Below are positions 1 through 11,000 of a stretch of 64,000 nt of DNA, in pieces (positions within the stretch are counted from its first letter, which is position 1; the number at the start of each line of letters is the position of its first letter). Source of the stretch: Udeniomyces pyricola (Eukaryota > Basidiomycota > Tremellomycetes > Cystofilobasidiales > Mrakiaceae); the NCBI GenBank assembly GCA_039545295.1, contig BCIK01000001.1:1-64000 (forward strand). Direction: 5' to 3'. Position numbers and translations under genes: made by a program. The notes beneath the pieces are model-generated. The model saw nothing but the letters and a program-made list of their open reading frames with translations, was not told the DNA's origin and ran no database searches.

Positions 1-28
1 CCCCCCCCCCCCCCCACACACACACACC
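1..28. repeat. C15 run followed by (CA)n microsatellite
   Basis: Fifteen C followed by a CA dinucleotide tract. It lies just upstream of the first visible IBA57 acceptor (CAG at 83-85), so it probably sits in an intron. The sequence may start at a contig edge, because other gaps in this window are also flanked by C runs. Confidence 0.8.
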
Positions 29-85
29 TCCCATCTTCGCACCCAATCCTATCTCTTTGTCTCTGTCTCTATCCCTCCTACTCAG

Positions 86-1877
86 GGACGAATTCTCTTT
101 GATGCCCACATCTATCCTCATCCGTCCACATCCTCCTTTCTGATCGACCATGATTCTCGCCCTCCCCCAACGACCCACCCTGCGACGCTCCAAGAGACGA
201 TGCGCAAGTTTGTCCTTCGTTCGAAGGTCGGGCTCAAGGACGTCTCGGCCGAATGGGAACCATGGGCTTGCTGGACGCCTCCTCCGCCCGGCGTCGCCCC
301 GGCCCATTGCGCCACACCTGATGGAGGGCGGGCTTGGTTTGATCGGGAGGAAAGCCTGTGGGGTGGAAAAAGGAATTGGAAGTGGGGGAACGGTGGGAGT
401 GCAGGGCCAGTTTGGGAAAAGGAACCGGAGAGGCTGAAAGGGCCGAGAGACGATGACGTCGAGGTCGGCGGTTGGGATTTGAGGGCACCGGGAATGGGTT
501 GGAGAGGACTTGTGAGGAAGGGAGAGACACGTGAGTCATCATTTCACTCGGACAAGGAAGAATCGAAATAGCCTGAATAGGGGGTCGAAGCGTAGCTAGG
601 CATCAGCTCGTTCTGGTTCCGGTTTGGGTCCCAAAGTTCAATCGTTGGCATGCGAGATGATCGTCTATGGGGATTCTCGTGTCGTGGAGATCATATTCCC
701 GATGACAGGAATCGAACAGAGAACTGAACCCATTCCATCATATGTGATCTTCCTTCCCCTTCTCCTGTTTTACTACCCCATCTCCAAATGGACCAATGTA
801 TCCATCGTTCCTCATCAGCCTCTCTCGCCCCAACATCCTCCTCCACATCTACGACACCATCAACACCCACATCTCTTCTTATCCCTCCACCTCCCGAATA
901 CACGCTTCATCGACTGTCCCTCGGCGTGCCAGAGGGAATTGACGAGCTCGTTCCCATGTCGGCTTTGCCCTCGGAATCCAACCTCGATTTCATGGGTGGT
1001 GGTCAGTCTGAAACATTCCCTTTTTATCCCTTCTTTACATGCAGGCTCATGCTGAGAGGGATGGACAGAGCAAGGAAGGTTTTATTTTGACGAACGTGAG
1101 ATTTTTTTTAGATGGAAAGGAACTAAACAAAGAACTTTTTTTTTGGGCCTTCCTTCGTTGTTCGTTTCGGTTATCCTTTTGTTCTTTTCTTTTTTTTTTC
1201 TTGACCGAAATCAAGTCGATTTTCGAAAAGGATGCTATATTGGTCAGGAACTCACTGTCCGAACGTACCACACCGGGATGACTCGGAAACGCATCGTTCC
1301 GATCACGCTCCATCCCGTTCCCGAAACCACCACTACCATCACCAAGACAACGACGACCTCTCCTTCGACTGGTCTTTCTTCCTCTTCCTCCATCTCAGCT
1401 GATGATGGGTCTTCCGATTTGTCCTCGATCGGGTCATTGACCCCAACAACAACAACGTCAACCTCGACAACCCTTCCGTTCTTACCTCTTCCCTCGACCG
1501 ATATCCGCCTAACCCCCATCTCCTCTTCTCCTTCCTCTTCCTCCTCTTCGATCCCAGCACGAGGGAAATCTTCGGGACGACTCATCACGTGTACATCCTC
1601 AGGCCACGGCTTGGCCCTTTTGAGGTTGGAGCAATGTGAGGCTGTTTGGGCGGGCAAAGGGGAGATGAGTCTCGTTTTGGCTAGCGCTGGCCCGGGCGCG
1701 ACGGCGGCGGCGAGCGGAGGAGTAGGAACCGAGGAAGGTGGAGACGAAGCGAGTGGTGGTAGTGGTAGTGGTAGTGGTAGTGGTAGTGGTAGTGGTGGTG
1801 GTGGTGGTGGTGGGAGAAAGGTCAAAGTCGTACCGTGGAAAGTCGGATGGTGGCCTGTACAGGAAGCGGAGAAGTGA
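86..1877 (+). CDS. IBA57: IBA57-like mitochondrial Fe-S cluster assembly protein, 5' partial
   Basis: Tetrahydrofolate-binding GcvT/YgfZ-family protein that, with ISCA proteins, helps make mitochondrial 4Fe-4S clusters. Modelled exons are 86-530, 819-1001 and 1216-1877; upstream exons lie outside the window. Exon 86-530 begins [13 protein letters not shown], matching the family's GRxLxDxxIY segment. Exon 819-1001 gives [13 protein letters not shown] and [13 protein letters not shown]. The join to 1216 rebuilds the signature [25 protein letters not shown] stretch, whose KGCYxGQE core identifies the family. The 1002 donor is GTCAGT, and the split codon GTC (Val) supports the junction. After the signature the protein carries a long Ser/Thr/Pro insertion and a (Ser-Gly)n run not typical of the family, before ending with [16 protein letters not shown]. 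The 531-818 intron is the least certain junction. Confidence 0.85.
1754..1814. repeat. GGTAGT hexanucleotide repeat grading into GGT triplets
   Basis: In-frame coding microsatellite near the IBA57 C-terminus, giving a Ser-Gly then poly-Gly run. It is expected to be length-polymorphic between strains without frameshift for multiples of three. Confidence 0.85.
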
Positions 1878-3003
1878 TGAGGAATGGTGAGCATCGTCGA
1901 GTTTGAGAAAAGGGGACAGAGATTACTGGTCGAAGAGTTATCGACATCATGAGATATGCCCGATTTGGAGACCTATCTTTTTTTTTTTGGATTTTTTCAG
2001 ATCGTCGTCGTGGGCGATTACTAGTTTTGTCTTGTGAGGGCCTTGGCTGATCATAGCGAGCGAGTGAACGAGCGAGCGAGAAGGATGGTGAAGACAGGCT
2101 GGAAGAGAAAGATCAACTGAATCAGCTTCAGAGGATTTGGATGTAAGATCGTCGAACGTGACATGACATCAACATCCATCCTATGCATGCTCGTATATGT
2201 ATGTTATGTGGATGGTATCGCTAATCGATTGATTGATGGGCTGTGTATCTCCATCTTCAAGGGTTTCCCTCTAGCTGTGATCTCTCGGTCTTTGATCGAC
2301 GATATGATGACTCGGATATATATGTACTGGGATTCACAGACGTTCAGGTTTCTCTTCCCTTTGTGAGCCACTTCTTTTTTGCTGTGGTTTTTTTTTCTCT
2401 TTCTTTTATTTTTTGGCAAGCTGGATGGAGGATGGTAAGATAGGAAGAATGCATGAAGATATTGTTATCGATGCGGAAGGGAGTTGAAGCAAAGAGGCCG
2501 CGCGCGGGGGAGGCTAGAGGAGGGGGGGGGGAGGGAGGAAGGGGAGCGCAGGGATCAGGTTGTTTGGATCGAGATAAGAAGAGAAAAAAAAAAGCGAGAA
2601 CCAGAAGTAAAACAAAGAAGAACAAGAAGAAGGAGAAAAAAAAATGAAGAACAAGAAGAAGAAGGAGGAAAAAAAAGAAGAAGAGAAGATGTAGAAGCAC
2701 GATGAGATAGAAAAGGAAAGACGAATGAAGAAACAAACGAAACCAACAAACAAACAAACAAACACACAGGGAAATAGGAAAGTCGACAAAGAGAGGGCAC
2801 TCAATTGAAGAAGAGGGGAAGCAAACTAGAGAAAAGAAGCCGAAAAAAAAAAGTGAGGGAGAAGGGAGGGGATATATGGGAAAACAAAAACAAGGACGTG
2901 GGTGTTTCAATGTCTCAGGATCAATCTAGAAAAGGTCTGTTTTGTTTTTCTTCTTCGTCTATTTGTTGGTTTTTTTTTCTGCAAGGAGGGGGGGGGGATT
3001 GGT
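1878..3003. other. Convergent spacer between IBA57 and UTP22, with long purine tract
   Basis: It holds the 3' ends of two tail-to-tail genes. From roughly 2470 to 2890 the + strand is almost entirely A and G, with several A8-A9 and G8-G9 runs. The open frames on either strand here are products of this composition (Lys/Glu/Arg on +, Phe/Leu/Ser on -). No gene is supported. Confidence 0.7.
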
Positions 3004-3181
3004 TTATCGAACTTCGATGCGCTCGATGAGGCCCTCGCCGAGCCGGGCGACCTCGGCGAGAATCCCAGATTCGTTGAGTCGGACTTGTTGACTCTGGATC
3101 GGGATGAGAGGAGAAGAAGGGGTTAATCGTCTTGATCTCCTCTCGTTCAATCTCGTTTAAACGTTCTCACACTCGATAGAG

Positions 3182-3224
<43 letters not shown>

Positions 3225-6200
3225 AAGAGAGAAAGTAGAAGAAGAGGGAGGGACGAACGGAAGGCGATCCTTCGAGCGCGACAGGTCTCGAGTTGAAGCC
3301 GAGTTGGACTTTGAAGTTGCGAGGCGCTTGAAGTTGGGGGTTAAAGATGCCTCCGATGACGGCACCGCCCAAGGGATCGTGGAAGAGGAGGAACGAGTCG
3401 TTGAACAAGCGCTGAAAAGGGAAGATGGGACAGGTCGAATCAGTTTAGATTTGAGCATAGGGTAATATGTGTATGTATGTTTTACTTCAATAGGCTGATA
3501 AGGATAATTATGACGAATGTTAGAGGAGAGAGACGACTTACCTGCAGATCTTTGAGGTAAAGCGACGCCGGATCGAACGCGACCCTCAATTCTTTTCCGT
3601 AGACCGTGTTGGACGCCTGAAGGGAGGCAACGTTCTTGTACTTGGACGTCCAGAGGTGCTGATCGGGCTCGATCGCTTGGGACGCTCGTGGGAGAAGAGC
3701 CGGCTTGAGGTGGATGAGGAACGAGTAGTCGGACAGAGGGTGAAGGAAGAGTTGCTGTATGTGTGAGAAGGAGAGGGGAATGGAGCAAAGGATGGAGCGG
3801 ATTAGATACGTTCGCAAAACACAAAGAGGGGAAGAAGAAATCAAGAGGCAAGAGAGGGCGAGACAAGAGAGGGACAAGCACTAGACATCAGGAAAATAGG
3901 AATGATGATGATTGACGCACCTTGACACTAAGCGTTCCATCCCGTCCCGCTTCCTCGAGATACTTGAGGGTCGCCTTCGCGATGTGGACCATTCGGTTAG
4001 CGACCACCTTGGAAGGATTCGACGCGCCAAACACCTTGCCACTCGTATCCTCCTCCGTCGCGACGAACAAAGCCCCGGCCGAAACGTTGGGATCCGTCGC
4101 GCGCATGCGCTTGAACGCCTCCATGGCGGCGTCGCGACGGTCCTTTGGGAGGCTCACTTTCTTACCGGCATCGAGACCGGAGGCAGAGTAGAGCGGAACG
4201 AGGAGCGGGGAAGAGTGCCACTTCCAACGGGCGAGGAGGGAGATGACGCGGGCGAAACCAGCTGATGGCGAGGACGGAATCGAGGTGGTCGTCGGGGACA
4301 AGAAGACGTTGGCACAGATGAGCTCGATCATCTCGGCAGGCACATGCGACGAAAGCAAATGCGAAGCAAACCATCGCTTGACGAGTCGGACCGTCGGGGT
4401 GAAGGACGGGTAGAGATGATGAAGCGAGTTGAGCGCGGCATGGTGTCGCGGAAGGTGGGTGAAGCGACAGAGATGCAGGTCGAGAGCCTTTTGAGCGAGA
4501 CGCCGGAGGGGAGGTTTCGTGTCCTTCTTGTCGGCGATCAATCGCTCAAGAAGGGTCTTTTCTCGGTCGTGATGGATTCGGAGTCGGAAGGCGTACCCAG
4601 ACGGCACAAAGATTTCAAGATGGCAGTTGTCCGAGATGAGACCACCTTCGGCATCGATGATGTCGTCGACAACAACCGAAACGATGGAGCCTTCAACTTG
4701 CTTCTGGAACGATCGAGCCATCTTTTCAAAGAAAGCAAGCTTGATCTTTTGGATGGCGGCAAGCTCGTCGGGCCATCGACCAGATGACTCGAATTGGACC
4801 ACGACGTCCAGCGGCTCGACGTACTTGAGGCAATCGGGCGTGAGAGAGAACCGGTCGAGGTCGACGGCGAGCGGTGGGAAGACAGACGCGTAACGGAGGC
4901 CTTCGGCGACGGGGAAGACGTTGAGAAGCGAGAGGGGAAGGTCGTCCATGCCCTTGAGGACCCGGTAGAGCTCCTGATAAGCCTGCATCGCCGGACGGAA
5001 ACCCTCGAGACCGGCCCCTTCTTCGGTCGAGATGAGGTCCACAGCCGAGGTCGGCATTCGGAGGAGCTCGAGGTAACCAGCCGAGGATTCGACGTTGATA
5101 CTGCTCTCGTTGAGGTTGAAGTGTCGCTTGAGGATATATCGAACCGAGCGGCCGACGATGAGGGCTCGCTCGTCTTGAGCGGATCCGACTTCCCAAACGA
5201 CGCTCTCAAGGATTCGACCGTCCTTGAATCGCCTAAGCTCGCTCTTTTCACCCCAGAACGCCTGGAAAGCCTTGCTTCCCTCGGCGTCCTCGGCAGCGGG
5301 ACCATGGTCTACCAATCGAGTCGCCTCGGCCGGGTCGAGAACGATGCCGAGCTCGAGGATGTTGGACAAGTCCGACGCAACCGGTCGGGGCGAAGCAAAC
5401 GGCCACGTCGTCGAGGCAGATGAGGAAGAGCTCGAGTAAGGACGCTGGACGACAACGATGCGAGCTCGGGTCGAAAGGGCTTGACGAACGACCGAAGAAA
5501 TCGACGTGATGAGGTGGTTGACTCGAGAGGGCTGATCCAGTCGAGCGAGAGTTGGCTGCAGAAGCGCCTTGGCTTCCGAGATGTCGATGCTACGGATGGA
5601 TTCCAACACGAGTCAGGGTTCAGATGGAAAGATATCAGACGGATAATCTCAAGGCGATGGAAAAGATAATACAAGATACGACCAGGGTACGCGAAACAGC
5701 AACTTACCGGAAGATGAGGTCATACTTGAGCTGACCTCCCTTGAGGTCCCGAAGAAAGGTGCCTTCAAAGATGTCCTCTCCTTCTCCTTCTCCCTCCTCA
5801 CCATCAAGCAAGCTGAGCGCGATGCGAGCCTCGTGACCAAGCATCTGAACGACGCCCTCCTCGACGCCTGCAAGCAAGTTGACGGCTCCAGTCGGTTCGA
5901 CAAAGACGGCCTTGAAAACCTTGGTGAATTCCTCGGGTGCGATCTTGCCCTTGGGCTCGGCACCCGTCGCAACAGCGTTCTTCATAAAGATAGGCGTCTG
6001 GAGCCAGTTGTGGGCGACGAAGAAGTCGAGGACACCTCGGAAGATTTGGTAGCTCGACATGCCTCGACCGAGTCGCTTGCCACCCTCGACCTTGCCGAGA
6101 CCACCGCCGCCAAAGACGAGGTAGCCGAGGACCATCTCGACAAAAGTCGAGAAGCCACCGGGACCGACCCAGGGAATCGTCGAGCCAAAGCCTCGCTGGC

Positions 6201-7804
6201 TGGCCCAGAGCTGAAGCAGGAGCGAGGCGTCCTTGAAAGCCGGGAGTGCGAGCGAGAGTTTGTGAAGGTAGAGGAGATGAGTCGAAGGCACCGTCTCGGC
6301 AAGGAGGGCGGCGTTGTAGAGTGGGGTCGGAGGAGGAGGAAGATCAGAAGGCGGCGGTCGCAGCGAATTCTTGGTAGGAGCGAGCTTGGAGGCAGGGAAG
6401 AGAGAGGATGAGATGACGGGTCGGATGGTGATAGTCAGGTTGAGCTTGGAGAAGTCAGTAGAACTTTTGTCTGAAGTCGATGGATGATGAGGTGATTGGA
6501 AACAACACACAGAAATGATCAGGATGTTGACTCTGAAACATATCAGTCAATATAGATCGCAACCAAAGTTACTACTAACCTTGCTTGGACCTCAACACGA
6601 GGACCGGCTTCCACTCGCTTCCGACCTCTTCAGCCCACTCGATGCTACCAAGTCCCAGGGCGCCGAGCTGACTCTCGAGTGCCTTGCCGATGACGCCAAG
6701 CCAGTAAACGCGCTTGAAGAAGTAGCGACCGTTCATAAAGTCCTTGTCCTGGAAGCATCCTTCGGGGATCGTGAGGGCGAGGTCGACGGTACCTTCTTTG
6801 CCCTCCTTCTTGCCTTTGCCCTTGGCACTTGAGCGTGTGCCGAGAACCCAGTCGCCGACGATCTGAGCTTCGCTCGGCGGAAGGAACGACATGAGCCACT
6901 TGGCGTCGTCTGCCGGGCCGGTCGAGGGGTAAGGAAGATTTGGGTATTGGCTTCGCGTCAGTCGAGGCGTCGTTGGGGGGAGCTCAGGGAGAGCGAGAAG
7001 GGTGGTTCGGAGCGACTGGAGCGTCGAGACAAGAGCCGTCAGAGCAGGTGGAGTAGGATGGGCATCTCGAGCGAGCGGGCGAATAGAGGGCAGGAGAAGG
7101 TCGAGCTGCATCGAGAAGAGGGACGATTTGAAGAGCGACGTGCCGGCCTTCAGAGCTGCCAGAGAGCAATCGATGGGCGAGTTGAGTTAGCTAGCTTGTA
7201 GTCGTTCTTGTTTGACTACAGGAAGGCCAGGAGTGGTATACTCACTCTCCATCTCCTCATGCGTCGGCGCCTTGTAGAGGGAGGATCCCTTTTTGGTGTC
7301 GTAGGTCTTGGGGGCGGGACCCTCTGCGTCATCGTCGTCTTCATCGTCTGCACTCTCGTCGGCCATTTCGACGTCCTCCTGTTCGTCTCCTTCGATGACA
7401 CCCTCGAGCAAAGCTTCATCGCCAAGGTCGGCATCCTCCACGTCGTCCTCTCCGTCGTACTCGACTTCGTCGTCGTCTTCGGAGTCTCCCGAGTCGTCTT
7501 CGTCGTCTTGACCGGCAGCTCGAGTAAGGAGGTCTTCTCCGTCGTCGCTGATAAAGTCTTCGTCGTCGTCACGAGCCAAGGCTGGAGCCGGTCGCTTTGG
7601 TTCGAAGCAGGGTCGAGGACGGGAGGGTTGGGGGGGGGGGGGTTGGAGTGGTTGACGAGGTAGAAAGGTGAGCAAGAAGGATGGAGGGACTGTGTCAGTT
7701 ACGGTCGATCGGTCGTTTGGTGTCAGGGGTGATAAAGAAGAACAGACCTTGGCAGGGTTGGCGTTGGCGGATGCCGAACCGATCGACTTTCGCTTGATGG
7801 CCAT
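3004..7804 (-). CDS. UTP22: UTP22/NRAP (NOL6) small-subunit processome protein
   Basis: Nucleolar Nrap-family protein of the UTP-C module, needed for 18S pre-rRNA processing. The modelled product is about 1325 aa (yeast and animal members are about 1150-1240). Exons, as complement: 7748-7804, 7246-7594, 6580-7155, 5708-6530, 3921-5589, 3542-3754, 3259-3411, 3004-3141; all are phase-consistent. The N-terminus is MAIKRKSIG followed by a very acidic Asp/Glu stretch. The Nrap core is recognisable in segments such as GYLVFGGGGLGKVEGGK, FLRDLKGGQLKYDLIF and the start of the middle domain (SRVNHLITSISSVVRQAL). The C-terminus ILAEVARLGEGLIERIEV is diagnostic and lies in its own last exon. The acceptor of exon 2 (AAAG at 7595-7598) and the donor of exon 7 (GTTCGT) are inferred from phase. 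A 42-nt A run, read as U in the transcript, lies in the last intron. Confidence 0.9.
3182..3223. repeat. 42-nt poly-A (poly-U in UTP22 sense)
   Basis: Uninterrupted A run in the last UTP22 intron. In the sense orientation it is a poly-U tract about 40 nt upstream of the inferred acceptor, so it may serve as an exceptionally long polypyrimidine tract. The length is likely unstable in sequencing. Confidence 0.9.
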
Positions 7805-8093
7805 GTCGGAGAGAGCAAGGGGGGGAAGGTGGGAAGGGGTTGGGTGGTGGGTGGGACGTGGCGGCGTTCCCAAATTGTTGAGCGCGTGCGTAACTGCAGA
7901 CAAGTGGCAGGTCGATTTCGTTTGGAATTTGGACGGGGGAGATTCGATAATCCAGATTCCATTCTGCACCCACTTGGCAACTTATACAGTACAACCTCAA
8001 CCATATACTCTGTTTCCTACACAACTATCCACCGGTCCTCTCTGGCTTCCCTCTTTTACTTTCCCTGCTCCATACGGTCCCTCCCCTCATTCT
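7805..8093. promoter_or_regulatory. Divergent promoter between UTP22 and the PPR gene
   Basis: The 289 bp between two head-to-head start codons must hold both 5' leaders and core promoters. There is a GA-rich half next to UTP22 and a pyrimidine-rich half with TATACTC-like sequence next to the PPR gene. I recognise no specific factor site. Confidence 0.5.
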
Positions 8094-11000
8094 ATGCTAC
8101 GCAGACCGGCCCAAGCCACGAGCTCGCTACGCACACCCAAAGCCGCCGTTCACCTCACCGGGCCCCTCCGACAGTCCTCCACCACCCACACCTCCTTTGT
8201 CTGGGCCAACCGGGTATCGTCCCTTACGCTTCTCACCCCACACACGCGTACATTCACCTCGACTCATGTCTCCCTCGCCAAGGCCAAAAGTCGCTTCATC
8301 ACCGAGCGTGACAAATTTCCGAAATATCAGCCCAAGCTGACCGACCAAGAGCAGCTGTCCGTCCGTTTCCATGCCTCTCTAAATGGACTCCCGTGCCGTC
8401 GCTGACCTTTCGTCGTTCTCACGCTGTTTCTGCCATCGCGATCCCTTCAGTGAAGCCGATATGGCTACAGAGTTCTCAAACGCAGCTGGAGGTACTCTCA
8501 AGCAAAAGCTTGCGGGGGCGAAGTTGCAGAGAAAGTACTTTGAAGAGCAGCTTCACCGACAGGACCGGAAGCTGGCCGTCGAGGTGCGTGTCGTGCTCTG
8601 TTGCTCTCACTATATTCCGGTGTCTCTCATCATGTCTCTCAAGAGCTGACTCAGGCCTATCGCGTTCATTAGGAGGTTGTCTCTAAGCTACCACCCTTGA
8701 CCGAAGGCGAGGTCGACGACTTTTACATCAACCTCTTTGCCTCGGGTAATGAGCTCGGCAACTTGCCTGATTTCGAGTCTCCGACGCATAAGCCTGAGGC
8801 ATTAGAGGACGTGAAACCTTACGCTGATCAGAGAGTTGACACCGACCGTTTGCTGGAGGAACAACGCGTCGAGAAGGAGTTTTGGCTTGGCGTCCAACGA
8901 GAACAGGCTGCTAGACGACGTGCCCTGGCCAATCTAGAGACCCCGGCGTCCGAAGGTCCACACGCCCTTGGCTCGGGAGAGGTCACGACAGCCCAGCTCG
9001 AGGCACCCAAGACATCGGAGTCAGTGCAAGAGGCCGACCAAGAGGTCGAGTTTGAGATGGTGGGCGTCAAACAGACCAAGTCAAGGCTTGGTGCTCGACT
9101 CCTCGCACGAGAGCTCGAGACGGACCGTACTATTCAGCACGGCCAATCGTCCTTGAATAATTCAGCTTCCTCACATATGTCTCTCCAACAATCTGCCCAA
9201 CAATCCAAGTCGAAACCTCATGCCTCCCTTCCTTCGGTGTCTTCGGCCAAGCCAAAGGAGCCCGAGTTGACCCTATCCTTCGAGGAACGGTACCCAAATG
9301 CGTTCAAGGCTTCCGATCCCTCATATGAGGTTCCAGGATCTGATCAACATTCCACCATTGACCGTTCGACGCTTGCTCGACCCTCTCTCTCGCCCACATT
9401 CAACCACCTTCCCCCGTCCCAAACTCTCCCACCCGGCTTACACCCCAATTCCCCGGCCATCGCGAACTTTTCCGAACTCGTCGGCGTGTCCACGCCGGCC
9501 ACGATGGCTGAGCTTGATCCTTCGCTTCTCCCATCGCAGCCAATACCTTCCCAGACCCTGTCACCCAAAGCTCGCCACGCTCAAAACGCTCTGACCATTC
9601 CTCGACCCAGTCCGACCTCTTCCCTCGTCACAATCCCAACATCCGCCGAAATTTCCCCTCTTTATGCCTCGACCTACCGCCCAGTTCGATCACCCGTCAT
9701 CTTGGGCGTTGAAGCTGCCATCCAGGCGGTCGAATCTACTCAAACCTCCCTATCCACTTCCGAGGGCCCGACACCGTCCCTGATACCGCTCGACCGAAGC
9801 CTTCCCCGCGGAGGCATCCATCAACCAACGAAGCGTGACCCTGGACCTCCTTCTCTGCAGGGATCCATCATGACGCCTCGCTCGAAAGCCATCCCATTAG
9901 GCCTCTTGACGAAATCAGAATGGCAGGAAGAAGTCTTTTCCGCCCTTCGACGCGTTCAAGCGCCCCGGCAGAATGCTGCTCAGCGGGAGCGAGCAGCTGC
10001 CCGAGAGGCGGCGTACAAAGGGAGGGGTCGCATACCCGTTCTGACCAGAGCGGACAAGTTGCTCAAGTTCAAGCAAGCCGGAGCAGGAATGGAAGCTGCT
10101 TACGTCTTGGACCTCATGCAGGTGAGTACCGATGGAGTATGTAAGGGAGCGACAGAGGGGGGGGGGGAGGAGATTTCTGTGGCTTCTCTTCGGCTGTGCT
10201 CATACGAGCGTGACGTTTGCTTGTGCGGCCACTTTTTTTTTTACTTTTTTTTGTGTGCTTCGACCAACCCATCTTGCAGCGCTCGGGACACACTCCGCCG
10301 AAACAGTGGTACCAGGACGTCATTGCGCACTTATCGTCTACAGGTGACTCCAAGGGTGTCGCCGAGGTGATTCAGCAGTACGAAAGAGGTGAGATCAACT
10401 TTCATCCTCAACGCCATGAGATTGACTTCCACACTTGAATCAACCAATCCTGACTGTTATTCTGTGTCCCTTGTCTTCATCTTGTTACGCCCTCGCGCCT
10501 GACCAGCGGGCTACCCCGTCCACAAGAAGCTCCACGGTCACCTTGTACTCGCTCACATCGCCCGATCCGACTTACACTCCGCGGTTGCGACGATGCATGA
10601 CCTCGAAGACAAGGACCTTTACCCCGAACTACCTGTTTACCAAGCCCTCCTCGCCCCGCTTGTCAACTCACCCATCTCGCATCACCGCGCGACCGGCTGG
10701 GATCTATTTGCTCATATGCGTCTGGTCGCCCATCCCATCCCGTCAAAGGAAGTCTACGTCGAGATGATCAAAGCCTGCGGCCACAAGGACTACCCCGAGC
10801 CGGAACGTGGGCTCGACCTTTTCAAAGAAATGACTGAAGATAACGCTATCCAGCCCGACGTTCACGCTTACAATGCCGTCATCTACGCCGCCTGCAACAA
10901 CTCGGTCAAGGAGCACTCGTTCTACCTCGAGGGTTTCCGACTCATGAGGCAGATGCTCGATTTCTACCTGCTTGCTGCGCCCGAGTCGGCTCAGCGAGCG

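Noticed and set aside
1..28. Possible telomere (C run plus CA repeat at the window edge)
   Set aside because: No TTAGGG/CCCTAA-type array, and it lies directly next to an IBA57 acceptor, so it is an intronic microsatellite.
1244..1894. 216-codon minus-strand ORF opposite IBA57
   Set aside because: Pro/Leu runs mirror the Ser-Gly repeat on the sense strand. No family similarity.
2344..2910. 188-codon minus-strand ORF rich in Phe, Leu and Ser
   Set aside because: It is the complement of the purine tract. It has no motif, and its composition alone explains the open frame.
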